NCBI RefSeq assembly: GCF_000373905.1
Contig: NZ_KB892705.1
Coordinates: forward strand, 2,623,020 to 2,687,019
Reading direction: 5' to 3'
DNA length: 64,000 nt
From: Mycobacterium sp. 155
Lineage (GTDB): Bacteria > Actinomycetota > Actinomycetes > Mycobacteriales > Mycobacteriaceae
Shown here: piece after piece, positions 9,389-18,862 of the stretch
Position numbering within the stretch: position 1 is the first letter of the stretch
Layout of the letters: each line of letters opens with the position of its first letter
Made by a program: the position numbers and the translations under genes
Notes under the pieces: generated by a model
What the model saw: the letters and a program-made list of their open reading frames with translations, nothing else
The model's database searches: none
Told to the model about the DNA's origin: nothing

Positions 9389-10798
9389 ATGCTCGAGAGC
9401 AATCGCGCAAGATGGACACATCGACCCACCGTCGCTGCGTCTGAGCCGGCCGGTGCGGGTCGCAGGCGTGGGTGGCGCGGCATGCCGGGCTTGATCGTTG
9501 TCGGCGGTGCGGCGATCATCCTCACTGCGTGGTACGGCCTCGGTCACAGCACCCCCCAAGCCGCTTCAGCGGAGGTTGTTGCGGCCGCGGTCACGGTCAT
9601 CACCGTCGGGCACGGAATGTTGCTCGGCCGCCCGATCACCCGACTGCACGGCACGCTGGCACTGGCGGCGGTGCTGCTGGCCGTCGTTGCGGATGACATC
9701 GGCGAGGTAGGCGGCTTCGCGGTGTTCATCCTCGCGGCCGGAGTTCTGCTGATGCTCCCATGCCGATCACGGGCCGAGCCCGACGCATTGCCCCAAGTGC
9801 ACCGGTTGGTGGACCAGACCCACGACGACCCATTGGCGCCATTTGCGATGGCCGCCAACAAAAGCTATGTCTTCAGCACCGATAACAGTGCGGGCGTGGC
9901 CTACCGGGCGCTGGGTGGACTGGCGGTAGTCAGCGGCGATCCGATCGGCGACGAGAACCGCTACCCCGAAGTGGTCGGCCGGTTCGCGGCGCTCTGCCGG
10001 TCCCGTGGCTGGCGGATCGTGGTCCTGGCGGCATCGGAATCCCGCATAGCACTGTGGTTGAACGCCGGCGGGGTCGGCAGTCTCAAAGCGATCCCCATCG
10101 GGCGCGATGTCGTCATCGACGTCAGCGAATTCAGTCTTTCGGGTCGGAAAAAACGCAATCTGCGCCAGGCCGTGCAGCGCACTCACAACGCGGGAGTCAC
10201 CACCGAAATCATCGCCGAACAGGACCTCGACGCCGACCTACGGGCCGAACTCGCCGATGTCGTGCGAGCGTCCGGCAGAGGTACGGCCGGAGAACGTGGA
10301 TTCGCGATGATGTTGGGCGACACCCTATCCGGACGCTACCCCGACGTGTGGCTGATCATCGCCCGTGATCGCTTGGGGCGGGCACAGGCGTTTCATCGTT
10401 ACGCCACAGCCGCGGCAACAGACCTGAGCCTGGAGCTGCCCTGGCGACGCAAGGGCGCTCCCAATGGAATCGACGAACGCCTTACCGTCGATATGATCGA
10501 ATGGGCTCAACGCGCCGGAATTCAACGGGTTTCGCTCGCCTTCGCGCCGTTTCCCGAGCTCTTCGCCAAGGACCCGACGGCCGGGATCGCCGTTCACGCC
10601 GGTTACCTGCTTGCCCATGTCGGTGACCGGCTCATCAAATTGGAGTCGATCTACCGGTACCTGCGAAAATTCGATGCCCTGAAAGAACGCCGGTACGTAC
10701 TCTTCCCGCCCACTCACCTGCTGTCGACCCTGTTCATTCTCTTGCGCCTGGAATTCGGCCACCGCCCAGACTGCGGTCCGTTGAAGACCGATCCGTGA
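9389..10798 (+). CDS. DUF2156 protein (lysyl-phosphatidylglycerol synthase-like C-terminal domain)
   Basis: A 469-residue protein. The first 140 residues hold about four hydrophobic segments (LIVVGGAAIILTAWYGL, VVAAAVTVITVGHGMLL, LALAAVLLAVVADDIG, FAVFILAAGVLLMLPC). The cytosolic remainder is a DUF2156 GNAT-like domain (ANKSYVFSTDNSAGVAYRALGGLAVVSGDPIGD ... SGRKKRNLRQAVQR ... FHRYATAAATDLSLELPWRRKGAPNGIDE), the fold used by aminoacyl-tRNA-dependent phosphatidylglycerol aminoacyl transferases. A role in modifying membrane lipids is an inference. The ATG at 9389 has AGGAGG ten bases upstream, which decides the start over the frame open from 9299. Confidence 0.9.
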   Translation: MLESNRARWTHRPTVAASEPAGAGRRRGWRGMPGLIVVGGAAIILTAWYGLGHSTPQAASAEVVAAAVTVITVGHGMLLGRPITRLHGTLALAAVLLAVVADDIGEVGGFAVFILAAGVLLMLPCRSRAEPDALPQVHRLVDQTHDDPLAPFAMAANKSYVFSTDNSAGVAYRALGGLAVVSGDPIGDENRYPEVVGRFAALCRSRGWRIVVLAASESRIALWLNAGGVGSLKAIPIGRDVVIDVSEFSLSGRKKRNLRQAVQRTHNAGVTTEIIAEQDLDADLRAELADVVRASGRGTAGERGFAMMLGDTLSGRYPDVWLIIARDRLGRAQAFHRYATAAATDLSLELPWRRKGAPNGIDERLTVDMIEWAQRAGIQRVSLAFAPFPELFAKDPTAGIAVHAGYLLAHVGDRLIKLESIYRYLRKFDALKERRYVLFPPTHLLSTLFILLRLEFGHRPDCGPLKTDP

Positions 10799-10803
10799 TT
10801 CGG

Positions 10804-10829
10804 GTTTCGTGCTCGCGCAACCGGGATAT
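10804..10829 (+). promoter_or_regulatory. SigF-like promoter, leaderless
   Basis: GTTT, 16 bases, GGATAT, then nine bases to the ATG at 10839. One mismatch in the -10. Confidence 0.45.
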
Positions 10830-10838
10830 CCCGAAGAC

Positions 10839-11207
10839 ATGATGAAGCTCAACCTAGGAACCAGGATCAAGCGCGACGTCGCACCGCTCGTGTTCGCGGG
10901 AGCCGTCGCATCGGCGATCGCCGCCGCACCGTTCGCAACAGCACAGGTCCCCGGCCAGGTGGCGAGTGTGCAGCCGGGCACCATCGCAACCGTCCCGCTC
11001 GACCCGGGCGGTGGCGGCTGCATCAACGGCCAATGTGGGTCTGGCGGAACCGATAACGGGCCTGGCGGCGGACCCGGCGGTAGTGGCTGCGTGCCCGGAC
11101 CGAACGGCCCGATCTGCGGGTCCGGCGGCGTCAACGGTGGCCCCGGCGGGGTTCCCGGTGGCGGCGGCTGCGTACCCGGCATGGGCTGTGGCTCCGGTCA
11201 CGGCTGA
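10839..11207 (+). CDS. Secreted Gly/Cys-rich protein
   Basis: A 122-residue protein with a clear Sec signal peptide (basic start KLNLGTRIKRDV, hydrophobic core APLVFAGAVASAIAAAPFA, cleavage near ATAQ). The mature part is largely Gly, Pro, Ser and Asn with three imperfect repeats, each holding a cysteine pair: GGCINGQCG, GCVPGPNGPICG and GCVPGMGCG. No known domain is recognised. Spaced Cys pairs suggest extracellular disulfides or metal binding; this is inference. ATGs at 10839 and 10842 are both possible. It converges on a hemophore-family gene. Confidence 0.8.
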   Translation: MMKLNLGTRIKRDVAPLVFAGAVASAIAAAPFATAQVPGQVASVQPGTIATVPLDPGGGGCINGQCGSGGTDNGPGGGPGGSGCVPGPNGPICGSGGVNGGPGGVPGGGGCVPGMGCGSGHG

Positions 11208-11276
11208 CACACGCGACACGGCGGTATGAGGCGGCCGGGCATCCTGTCGATCCGTCGGTACATGCCGGAGACGATG

Positions 11277-11305
11277 CCGGCCCGCTGGCGCAACCGGCGG
11301 GCCGG
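11277..11305. terminator. Hairpin between convergent genes
   Basis: A 9-bp perfect stem CCGGCCCGC/GCGGGCCGG with an 11-base loop lies between the stops of the Gly/Cys-rich and hemophore genes. There is no T-run, as is common for mycobacterial terminators. Confidence 0.5.
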
Positions 11306-11316
11306 AACATCGCCAC

Positions 11317-11718
11317 TTAGCCGGCCATGAACTGCTCGTAGGCCGACGCCAGGTCCGGCAACAACACCGCGACGTTGCACTGGCGCTGCGCGTCGCCGAT
11401 CGGAGCCAGGATGTTGCGCAGGTCGTAGTACTCACCCGGGTTTGCCGTGAAGTAACCCCTCAGGTCGGCTGCGGCCTGGTCTCGAGGCTTCCCATAAGCG
11501 GCGGTCACCGCGTTGTCGGCCCCGGGGTGTGCGGCGAGGTACTGGTGAGCCGCACCCGTCACGGAACTGACCGTGCCCGCCAGAGTTTGGGCGCTGCATT
11601 GATCAGGGGCCGCGGAAGCGGCCGGGATTGCGATCGTGGCCGCGCAAACCCCGCCGAACAAAAACCCCGCACCAATACTGGCGAAACCTCGGCGTGCGGC
11701 TCTGCTGCTTAATTTCAT
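11317..11718 (-). CDS. Hemophore-related secreted protein (Rv0203/Rv1174c family)
   Basis: A 133-residue secreted protein. The signal peptide is KLSSRAARRGFASIGAGFLFGG... ending near ASAAPDQC. The mature part follows the hemophore-family pattern: an early Cys, TLAGTVSSVTGAAHQYLAAHPGADNAVTAAYG, DLRGYFTANPGEYYDLRNILAPI, then DAQRQC near the end; the two cysteines presumably pair. Family members bind heme outside the cell or are small helical exported proteins of unknown role. Start at ATG 11718 (11724 also possible). Confidence 0.85.
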   Translation of the reverse strand: MKLSSRAARRGFASIGAGFLFGGVCAATIAIPAASAAPDQCSAQTLAGTVSSVTGAAHQYLAAHPGADNAVTAAYGKPRDQAAADLRGYFTANPGEYYDLRNILAPIGDAQRQCNVAVLLPDLASAYEQFMAG

Positions 11719-12201
11719 GATCATTTCTTTCTTCGACTGTGAATTGTCGTCTTTTTCCCCAACCTCGAAAACCACGGTAGCGCAGCGCGAAAGTGCCGCC
11801 GCGGTAACCGGTTTGCACTATGTGCACCCGTAGCGACGGCTAGCCAGCTCGCAATGAGCGAACAATCGGACAGCGTTACACCGATTGACCGTGATATTGA
11901 CCGCAATGAGTGCCGAATTCGGCGTAAATCCGAATCGAATCACAGAAATATCGCCCTATTCTTAATCAATCGTGACCTTGAGGGCCCCGGAAAAGCGGAC
12001 CGGGGATCCGCACGATTCGCGGACCGGCGGAGCGGTCGTTCGTTATTTGGATGCCGGTTTTCGTTTGGCGACTCGTCGACGCGGCGATCGAGCCGAGCCG
12101 GCTCGCCGTGACCAGGAGCTTCGTGAGCGTCGGTACTCTGGAGAACCGAGGTCGGTTCAGAACGATGCCGTTGGTCGTTGTGTGCTGTCCAGGGGTGAGT
12201 G
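11719..12201. other. Long, relatively AT-rich spacer
   Basis: About 480 bp with no convincing gene; open frames here lack codon bias. The 11830-11960 part is clearly less GC-rich than its surroundings. It holds a direct repeat ATTGACCG at 11884 and 11896 (12 bases apart), which could be an activator site for the AraC gene downstream. Nothing else is seen. Confidence 0.4.
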
Positions 12202-13230
12202 ATGTCTGCCGTTCTGCTTGACACCGAAGATATCGGTGTCGCCGAGGCCACCTTGAGCGCCGTCTTCTCCAAACTCCGGATTCTGGTGCCGCATCCGGAG
12301 ACCCCCGCACCAATGCGTCTGGAACGCTCGTCGGTTGGCGCCATCGGCGTCGACACTGCCGAGTACGGCTGCAGCTTCGGCTATCAGATGGATCCACCCA
12401 CACAGATACTGGTGTGCCACGTGATCAGCGGCGGCGTCGAACAGCGATCGCCGAATTCAGAAGGCGTGCGGTACCGACCCGGCGAGGTCACCGCGTTCCT
12501 ACCAAGTGCGGCACCACGATTCGACGGACGAGTCCTGCGCGGCCGCTATCACCATCTCGTCGTCGACCCGGGCGTCCTGACCAGTGTCGCGGGTATCGGG
12601 AATCCGGTGCATCTCACGGGAGCCGTCCCGGTCTCGGCTGCCGCCAGCCACCAATTGGCCACCCTCGTCGATTACGTGGGCGGCAGCGCCGCCAATGGGC
12701 AACCGCAAAGCAGTCCTTTGCTGGCCCGAATGCTGGAGCAACACGTTGCGGCCGTACTGCTGGCGACCCTGCCGCACGATGCAGTCCTCGAACCGACTTC
12801 ACAGGACCGTCGCGACAGCAGCCCGGTTCTGTTGCGGCGGGCCATCGCCTTCATCGAGGACAACGCCCACACCGATATTTCGCTGGCCGACATCGCCGCC
12901 GCGGTCTACGTGACGCCCAGGGCACTGCAATACATGTTTCGCAGGCATCGCGACTGCCCGCCCATGTCGTACCTGCGGCGCGTCCGCCTGCACCACGCTC
13001 ACCTCGAGCTGCTCGTGGGCGCCGACGCGACATCGGTCGGTGAAATCGCCCGCCGCTGGGGCTTCGCGCACGCCGGTCGATTTGCCGCGTATCACCGTGA
13101 ACACTACGGGTGCTCGCCGCAGGAACTTCTCAGGGACTACGGAGCCCCGGCCGGCAAACCGCGCCTAGCCACCCGCGCTCACCCCAGCAGTGATGCCGCC
13201 AACCGCAAGTCGGTCACCAACCCGTCGTAG
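12202..13230 (+). CDS. AraC-family transcriptional regulator
   Basis: A 342-residue regulator. The N-terminal part (to about residue 200) resembles the AraC-binding-like cupin region of the NphR/FeaR group; the C-terminal 110 residues form the double helix-turn-helix (AIAFIEDNAHTDISLADIAAAVYVTPRALQYMFRRHRDCPPMSYLRRVRLHHAHLELL... SVGEIARRWGFAHAGRFAAYHREHYG). The target is unknown. The ATG follows a GTG directly; GGGGTGAG is a weak ribosome site. Its 3' end overlaps the convergent udgX gene by 52 bp. Confidence 0.92.
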   Translation: MSAVLLDTEDIGVAEATLSAVFSKLRILVPHPETPAPMRLERSSVGAIGVDTAEYGCSFGYQMDPPTQILVCHVISGGVEQRSPNSEGVRYRPGEVTAFLPSAAPRFDGRVLRGRYHHLVVDPGVLTSVAGIGNPVHLTGAVPVSAAASHQLATLVDYVGGSAANGQPQSSPLLARMLEQHVAAVLLATLPHDAVLEPTSQDRRDSSPVLLRRAIAFIEDNAHTDISLADIAAAVYVTPRALQYMFRRHRDCPPMSYLRRVRLHHAHLELLVGADATSVGEIARRWGFAHAGRFAAYHREHYGCSPQELLRDYGAPAGKPRLATRAHPSSDAANRKSVTNPS

Positions 13231-13838
13231 GCGTCGGCGCGCATATCGCGCGGCGCACGCAAGACCGCTGAGGGATGGATACTCACCACCACATCCGGGT
13301 ACAGGTGGTCGGCGGGCAGCGCAGAGGTGGGCATCCGCAACACTTCACCGCGGTGGACGGACAGACGAAAGTCGTTTCCCATCAGTGACTTTGCCGCCGT
13401 TGCGCCGAGCAACACCAGGACATCGGGCTGCACCACACCCAGTTCGGCGAACAACCATGGCCGACACGCGACAACCTCGGTACGGCTGGGGGTCTTGTGA
13501 ATGCGTCGCTTCTGGCCGGCCGCCCGGGTGAACTTGAAATGCTTGACGGCGTTGGTCAGATAGACCTGATCCCTGACAACCTCTGCGGCGCGCAAGGCAT
13601 CGTCGAGCAGCCGCCCGGCCGGGCCGACAAACGGCTGCCCGTCGCGGTCCTCACGGTCACCAGGCTGCTCACCGACCAGCATCATCGCGGCCGTAGCTGG
13701 CCCGGCGCCGAAGACGGCCTGCGTGGCGTCACGGAACAAGTCGCACCCGCGACACCCCTGCACGGCATCCGCGAGTCCGGTGAGCGCCGTGGTCTCAGGG
13801 ATGTAGGGTTCTGCACCCTCAACGTGGCGGGCAGTCAT
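13179..13838 (-). CDS. udgX: UdgX-type uracil-DNA binding glycosylase
   Basis: A 219-residue family-4-like uracil-DNA glycosylase of the UdgX type, known from M. smegmatis to form a covalent complex with DNA at uracil sites. Seen here: CRGC (C29, C32) and C125 for the Fe-S cluster, with H100 in NAVKHFKF where many family-4 enzymes have a Cys; GEQPGDREDRDGQPFVGPAG in the active site; and the diagnostic KRRIH loop (110-114), whose His is the covalent nucleophile in the M. smegmatis enzyme; and SIHPSAVLR near the end. It starts four bases after the AI-2E exporter stop, with GGGGAG upstream, so it is translationally coupled to it. Confidence 0.93.
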   Translation of the reverse strand: MTARHVEGAEPYIPETTALTGLADAVQGCRGCDLFRDATQAVFGAGPATAAMMLVGEQPGDREDRDGQPFVGPAGRLLDDALRAAEVVRDQVYLTNAVKHFKFTRAAGQKRRIHKTPSRTEVVACRPWLFAELGVVQPDVLVLLGATAAKSLMGNDFRLSVHRGEVLRMPTSALPADHLYPDVVVSIHPSAVLRAPRDMRADAYDGLVTDLRLAASLLG

Positions 13839-13842
13839 CGAT

Positions 13843-14976
13843 TCACTCCCCCGCTTTTCGGTGCACAGGGCGGGTATCCACGTCGTCGTCCACGGCACTG
13901 TCGCGAGGGGGCGTCCGTTCGCTCATCAACACCCGCACAGCGCTGTTCAGAAACGCGATGGTCGGCACCGCGATCAGCGCCCCCACCACGCCGGCCAAAA
14001 CCCCGCCGGCAGCGATACCGAGGACGATCGCCAGTGGATGGATGGACACCGCCCGCCCCATCACCAACGGCTGCAAGACGTGCGCCTCGATCTGCATGAC
14101 GGCCACGATGACCCCGAGCGTGATGAGCGCATACAGCAGTCCTTTGGCCAGCAGTGCCACCACGATGGCCAGAAAGCCGGATACCAGCGCCCCGATCAAC
14201 GGGACGAACGCGCCGAGGAACACCACCGACGCCAACGGCAACGCCAACGGAACCCCCATGATGGCGAGAGCGGTGCCGATGCCGGCCGCATCGACGAAAG
14301 CGACCAGCGAGGTCGCCCGGATGTAGCCAATCAACGAATGGAATCCGGCATTGCCCGCCTTGCGAATCCGCTCGCGCACACCCAACGGCACGATCAGGGT
14401 GCTGAATCGCCAGATGTTGCGGCCGTCGAGAAGGAAGAAGATCACGGTAAAAAGCCCTAGGAGCGCGCCGGTGACGATCTCCGACAGCGTCCCTGCGGTG
14501 GACAGTGCTCCGGTCGTCAATTGTTCCTGATGGTTGCGCAGGGACTGAATCGCTGTGTCACCGATGTGGTTGACCTGATCGCGGCTCAAGTGCGCGGGCC
14601 CCTTGATCAGCCAGTCACGTGTCGAGTCGATGCTGTGCGTGACCTGTTCGACCAGACCTGGGACGCCATCGATGAACTGGGTGATGACGAAGGCCAGTAT
14701 TCCGCTCAGGACAGCCAGTCCCGCCACCATCACGAGCGCGACAGCTACTCCCCGTGGTGCGCCGATACGGTCGAGCAGGTCTACCGCGGGCAGTAGCAAC
14801 GCCGTGACCAGAAGTGCAAGTGCCACCGGCACGACCACCACCCCGAGACGGCGCAGTATCTCCAGCAGGGTCGCGATAGCGATGACGATCACCAGCAGCC
14901 GCCAAGCCCACGCCGCGGCTTGGCGCACAACAGGCGTCACCGCCGCGCCATCCGAGCGCAACTCCCACGACGCCAT
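13843..14976 (-). CDS. AI-2E family transporter (YdiK/PerM-like)
   Basis: A 377-residue membrane protein with about eight predicted helices, including paired N-terminal helices ([35 protein letters not shown]), a charged region around [23 protein letters not shown], and C-terminal helices with [24 protein letters not shown] and the family motif [29 protein letters not shown]. Members are putative small-molecule or sodium exporters; substrate unknown. ATG 14976 is the likely start, though the frame is open to 15090. Directly followed by udgX. Confidence 0.9.
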   Translation of the reverse strand: MASWELRSDGAAVTPVVRQAAAWAWRLLVIVIAIATLLEILRRLGVVVVPVALALLVTALLLPAVDLLDRIGAPRGVAVALVMVAGLAVLSGILAFVITQFIDGVPGLVEQVTHSIDSTRDWLIKGPAHLSRDQVNHIGDTAIQSLRNHQEQLTTGALSTAGTLSEIVTGALLGLFTVIFFLLDGRNIWRFSTLIVPLGVRERIRKAGNAGFHSLIGYIRATSLVAFVDAAGIGTALAIMGVPLALPLASVVFLGAFVPLIGALVSGFLAIVVALLAKGLLYALITLGVIVAVMQIEAHVLQPLVMGRAVSIHPLAIVLGIAAGGVLAGVVGALIAVPTIAFLNSAVRVLMSERTPPRDSAVDDDVDTRPVHRKAGE

Positions 14977-15104
14977 GACGGTGGGATTGCCGCGAGCGCA
15001 CCCCGCGAAACCGATCCGCGCAAAGCCGGGCAAAGCCGGGGCAATCCGGTTTGGCCGAGCACCGTGGCGGGCAGTCTCCGGTGATGGCACGCGAAGATGA
15101 AAAC

Positions 15105-15407
15105 ATGCTCAGCCAGCAGGAAAGCCTGGACTCCGACGAAGTCCGCAACGACGACGGAGACCAGACGGTAGATCCGCCCGAAGAATGGATCGAACCGAAA
15201 GAAAGCGAATCGCTAGGCGAACGGCTGTCCGAAGAGAACCCGGACGTCACACCCGAGGACGTACCGGCCGACACCGGAGACGATTCGACCGTCCGCGGAT
15301 CCGAATCCGAGCCGGACCCGCTCACACTCACCGAACAGGCCCGCACGAAAGGCCAGATCGACGGAACTCCCGAGGACGGTGACTCGTTCTACGACGTCGT
15401 CGAATAA
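15105..15407 (+). CDS. DUF5709-like acidic protein
   Basis: A 100-residue very acidic, probably disordered protein ([31 protein letters not shown]... [18 protein letters not shown]). The order of motifs (LDSDEV, EPPE-type [18 protein letters not shown], closing DSFYDVVE) fits DUF5709, a family of small actinobacterial proteins of unknown role that often appear with stress genes. ATG 15105 is preferred; ATG 15084 is in frame. Confidence 0.78.
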   Translation: MLSQQESLDSDEVRNDDGDQTVDPPEEWIEPKESESLGERLSEENPDVTPEDVPADTGDDSTVRGSESEPDPLTLTEQARTKGQIDGTPEDGDSFYDVVE

Positions 15408-15450
15408 TGGCGCAGAGCCTGGCCGCGTGCTGTGCCCGGCGTGCCGAAGT

Positions 15451-17814
15451 TCAATCTCGTGGACTTTCCCAACGGCAAGGTTCGCGCCCCGGAGGTTGGT
15501 GTGGGCGTGGTAGCAACGGAGTTCGTTTCCGCAGCGGGACAGAGATCGGCGACTCCGTCGTCAGCTCGAGATCACGGTCGCCGTGGCGTACCCGCAGGCG
15601 TCCGGAAGACCCGTCGCGCAAGGTGTACGTCGCGGCCTCGTGCGTAATGTCCACGGTGACCCGGTAGTCGTGCCAACGCAGCCGGAACTTCAAACGCGTG
15701 ATGTCTTCGGGCAGTTGCGGATCCAGCGCGAGAATGCTTTCGCTTTCGCGTAGTCCGCCGAAACCCGCGAGCAGAGCGATCCAGGTGCCGGCGAGTGACG
15801 CCACGTGCAGTCCGTCCCGCGTGTTGTGTTCCAGGTCGCGCAGGTCCATGAGCGCCGCTTCGGCGACGTAGTCGTGGGCCAGTTCCAGATGTCCGACCTC
15901 GGCGCACAGTACCGCCTGGGTACACGCCGACAACGACGAATCACGGGCGGTCCGCGGCTCATAGTAATCGACGTTGCGGGCCTTCTGCTCGTCGGTGAAG
16001 CAGTGTCCCAGCCAGTGCATCGCCAACACCAGGTCCGCTTGTTTGATCACCTGCGACGGGTAGAGCCGCACATAGGGCTGACTGAGCAACAGCGGGTAGG
16101 TGGTGTCGTCGGTGAACCGCCATTCGCGCAGCCTCGTGAACCCTTCGCACTGTTGATGGACATCCAGTTCCCTGTCGTAGGGCACATGCACGGTGTTCGC
16201 GGCCTCTCGCCAGGCCACCATCTCATCGGCGGTAACCTCCAGCCCCGCAGCCAGATCGGGATGGCGCTCGCAGGCGGCCACAGCGATGCTTAAGTTTTCG
16301 GCGGCCATGAGATTGGTGAACAGATTGTCGCGCGCCACCGCGGTGTATTCGTCAGGACCGGTGACCCCGTCGATATGCCACACGCCGTGGCGATCGTAGT
16401 GTCCCAGCGAGCACCAGAGCCGCGCCGTCTCGACCAGAACCGGCAGTCCGCATTCCGCCTCAAGCGTCTCGTCTCCGGTCACGATGCGGTATCGCTCGAA
16501 AGCCATTGCTATGTCCGCGTTTATATGCCAGGCCGCAGTACCGGCCGGCCAGTATGCCGAGCATTCCTGTCCAGCGATGGTGCGCCACGGAAACGTGGCG
16601 CCGTTCAACTCCAGTTGTGCGGCCCGTTCCCGCGCGAGATCGAGGGTCGAGGCCCGCCACCGCAGCGCATCGGCAGCCGCCGACGGCCAGGTGTAGGTCA
16701 ACACCGGCAACACGTAGCCCTCGGTGTCCCAGAACGCGTGGCCGTCATAGCCGGGGCCGGTCAAGCCTTTCGAGGGAATCGCTCGTCGCTCGGCCCGGGC
16801 ACCGGCCTGCAACACGTGAAAAAGACCGAACCGCACGGCTTGCTGGCAACGCGCATCCCCCTCGACTTCCACGTCAGCGTTGTCCCAGAACTCGTCGAGG
16901 TACTCCCGCTGCGAATCGAGTAGTCCCTGCCATCCGGTGTAGCGGGCACCGGCCATCGCGCCGGCAACCTGATCACGCAGGGCCGGCCGCGACCGCAGGC
17001 TGGACCAGCCGTAGGCGAGCAGTTTGACGATGCGCAGGCGTTGGCCCGGCCGCAATCCGCAGATCACCGTCGTACGAGCCAGATCCGCGCTCGTCTCGGT
17101 CGAGACCTCGACCCTGCCGGGCACATCGACCAGATGATCCATCGCGGCTGCCATGGTCAGTTTGCTCGATCGGGTGCGGTGCATCAAGAGCGCCTGCTGA
17201 CCGTGTCCCTCATGAGCCACCGACGTCAAGGGATGGCTCAGAATCGCCGCGGCACGCGGATCCGGTGAGGTGCTGGGCTGGTCCTCGTTCGCTACCAGTT
17301 CGGATTGCACTGTGATTCGGGCGAATTCACCGACCGGCTGGATGATGAACTCGATCGCTGCGACGCTGCGGTGGCACAGGGACACCAGTCGGGTCCACTG
17401 CAGTAACACCTGCTTGCCTGCCGGCGAACACCAGCGGGCTCGCCTCGTCAACGTGCCGGCACGGAAGTCCAGCGTCCGTTCGTGCTCGATCAATTCGCCG
17501 TAGCGGACGTCGAACGGTTCATCGTCGACCAGCAGCCGTAACACCTTTCCGTTGGTCACGTTGATCAGGGACTGGCCGTCTTCCGGATAGCCATAGCCGG
17601 CCTCCGCATAAGGCAACGGACGCAACTCGAAGAACGAATTCAGATACGTGCCGGGCAGTCCATGTGGCTCGCCCTCGTCAAGATTTCCACGAAACCCGAT
17701 GTGTCCATTGGACAACGCGAATACCGATTCGGTCTGGGCGATGAGGTTCAACTGGAGCTCGGTCTCGCGCACCCGCCAGGGCTCGACCGGAAAAGCACCA
17801 TCGTTGATCATCAT
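15451..17814 (-). CDS. GH65 family disaccharide phosphorylase/hydrolase
   Basis: A 787-residue glycoside hydrolase family 65 enzyme: N-terminal beta-sandwich ([35 protein letters not shown]), linker helices, an (alpha/alpha)6 barrel with the substrate-binding [18 protein letters not shown], and the general acid E489 in [10 protein letters not shown], then the [26 protein letters not shown] phosphate-binding stretch. Members phosphorolyse maltose, trehalose or kojibiose to beta-glucose 1-phosphate plus glucose. It overlaps by four bases the beta-phosphoglucomutase gene that would consume the product. Similar to Rv3401. Confidence 0.94.
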   Translation of the reverse strand: MMINDGAFPVEPWRVRETELQLNLIAQTESVFALSNGHIGFRGNLDEGEPHGLPGTYLNSFFELRPLPYAEAGYGYPEDGQSLINVTNGKVLRLLVDDEPFDVRYGELIEHERTLDFRAGTLTRRARWCSPAGKQVLLQWTRLVSLCHRSVAAIEFIIQPVGEFARITVQSELVANEDQPSTSPDPRAAAILSHPLTSVAHEGHGQQALLMHRTRSSKLTMAAAMDHLVDVPGRVEVSTETSADLARTTVICGLRPGQRLRIVKLLAYGWSSLRSRPALRDQVAGAMAGARYTGWQGLLDSQREYLDEFWDNADVEVEGDARCQQAVRFGLFHVLQAGARAERRAIPSKGLTGPGYDGHAFWDTEGYVLPVLTYTWPSAAADALRWRASTLDLARERAAQLELNGATFPWRTIAGQECSAYWPAGTAAWHINADIAMAFERYRIVTGDETLEAECGLPVLVETARLWCSLGHYDRHGVWHIDGVTGPDEYTAVARDNLFTNLMAAENLSIAVAACERHPDLAAGLEVTADEMVAWREAANTVHVPYDRELDVHQQCEGFTRLREWRFTDDTTYPLLLSQPYVRLYPSQVIKQADLVLAMHWLGHCFTDEQKARNVDYYEPRTARDSSLSACTQAVLCAEVGHLELAHDYVAEAALMDLRDLEHNTRDGLHVASLAGTWIALLAGFGGLRESESILALDPQLPEDITRLKFRLRWHDYRVTVDITHEAATYTLRDGSSGRLRVRHGDRDLELTTESPISVPLRKRTPLLPRPHQPPGREPCRWESPRD

Positions 17815-18608
17815 GCGGCCAGCAGTTCGGCGAGGTCACCGACCACCTTGTCGGCGCCGTTGTTCCACAACGCTGCGGCCGATCCGGTCCGGTCGACGCC
17901 GACCACGCAACCGAAATGTCCGGCCCGACCGGCCTGTACGCCGGCGACCGCGTCCTCGAAGACCGCCGCGTGAGCCGGCGCGACGTCGAGCAGGTGCGCG
18001 GCATAAAGATACGGGTCCGGTGCCGGTTTTCCCTTGAGATGGTGTTCGCCGACCACGATGCCGTCGACCCGGCATGCGACGAACTTGTCGAGGCCCGTGA
18101 TGTCGAGTACGTCGCGGGTGTTCATGCTCGACGACACGACGGCGACCGCGACACCGGCGCGGCTCACGGCCTCAAGATAGCGGCGGGAGCCCTCGAACAC
18201 CGTGACGCCGTCGCGATGCAGCAATTGCTGGAAAAGTTCGTTTTTCCGGATGGCCAACCCGTGCACGGTGTCGGCGCGGGCGTCGTCCTCCGGATTCCCC
18301 TCGGGAAGGTCGATGTGTCGGCTGGACAGGAAATCGCGCACGCCGTCTTCACGGGTGCGGCCGTCGACGTAGCGGCGGTAATCGTCATCGCTGAACCCGG
18401 GTCCGTCGCCACGCCGGCGCAGGTATTCGTCGAACGTCGACTTCCACGCTCGCTCATGCACACTCGCGGTGTCGGTGAGGACACCGTCCAGGTCAAACAG
18501 GCAGGCCCGCACCTGAGTGGGCAGGCCCGGCGCCTTGGCCTTGGGTGCCAGGTCGGCCCCCAGGTCGGCGTTGTCCCCATCGCGTTCTTCTGTGTGGTCT
18601 TCAGCCAT
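17811..18608 (-). CDS. Beta-phosphoglucomutase-family HAD hydrolase
   Basis: A 265-residue HAD protein. Motif I is [10 protein letters not shown] with D39 as nucleophile and D41 as acid/base; motif II VVSSSMN; the substrate Lys region [13 protein letters not shown]; motif [14 protein letters not shown]. This arrangement, fused or coupled to GH65 enzymes, marks beta-phosphoglucomutase, which converts beta-glucose 1-phosphate to glucose 6-phosphate. Similar to Rv3400. First gene of a two-gene operon with the GH65 gene; a SigF-like -10 lies nine bases before the ATG, so it may be leaderless. Confidence 0.93.
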   Translation of the reverse strand: MAEDHTEERDGDNADLGADLAPKAKAPGLPTQVRACLFDLDGVLTDTASVHERAWKSTFDEYLRRRGDGPGFSDDDYRRYVDGRTREDGVRDFLSSRHIDLPEGNPEDDARADTVHGLAIRKNELFQQLLHRDGVTVFEGSRRYLEAVSRAGVAVAVVSSSMNTRDVLDITGLDKFVACRVDGIVVGEHHLKGKPAPDPYLYAAHLLDVAPAHAAVFEDAVAGVQAGRAGHFGCVVGVDRTGSAAALWNNGADKVVGDLAELLAA

Positions 18609-18617
18609 ACCTGTCGA

Positions 18618-18623
18618 TTACCC
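18618..18623 (-). promoter_or_regulatory. SigF-like -10, leaderless, for HAD-GH65 operon
   Basis: GGGTAA on the minus strand is followed by nine bases and then the ATG at 18608, the same geometry as four neighbours. The -35 is poor (CGGT 16 bases upstream), so the call rests mainly on position. Confidence 0.35.
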
Positions 18624-18652
18624 GTTCACCGGTCACGTCACCGCATGAACTC

Positions 18653-18862
18653 ATGAGCGATCTGCAAACCGAGCCGCGGGCCGGGAAGATACATCGGGAA
18701 CCGTACCGGGATACGCGAGAGGTGTTGGGCTGGGAACGTATTCGTAAAGAGACTGCCGACAACGAACTACACCGCCGCATTTCTGCTGCTGGCCGAACGG
18801 CTCGGGCTGACGGTGTGACGGCGCCTACGGCGCCGGCGGCTGTAACCCACCCGTCCGCATGA
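18653..18862 (+). CDS. Possible small ORF, unrecognised
   Basis: A 69-codon frame (MSDLQTEPRAGKIHREPYRD...) between the HAD gene and the DUF6328 gene, running into the 3' end of the latter. There is no ribosome binding site and the last third looks like shadow sequence. It may be a decayed gene or chance. Confidence 0.2.
   Translation: MSDLQTEPRAGKIHREPYRDTREVLGWERIRKETADNELHRRISAAGRTARADGVTAPTAPAAVTHPSA

Noticed and set aside
13498..14460. Plus-strand frames over udgX and the AI-2E gene
   Set aside because: Shadows of the minus-strand genes; translations are Arg/His/Pro-rich and show no motifs.
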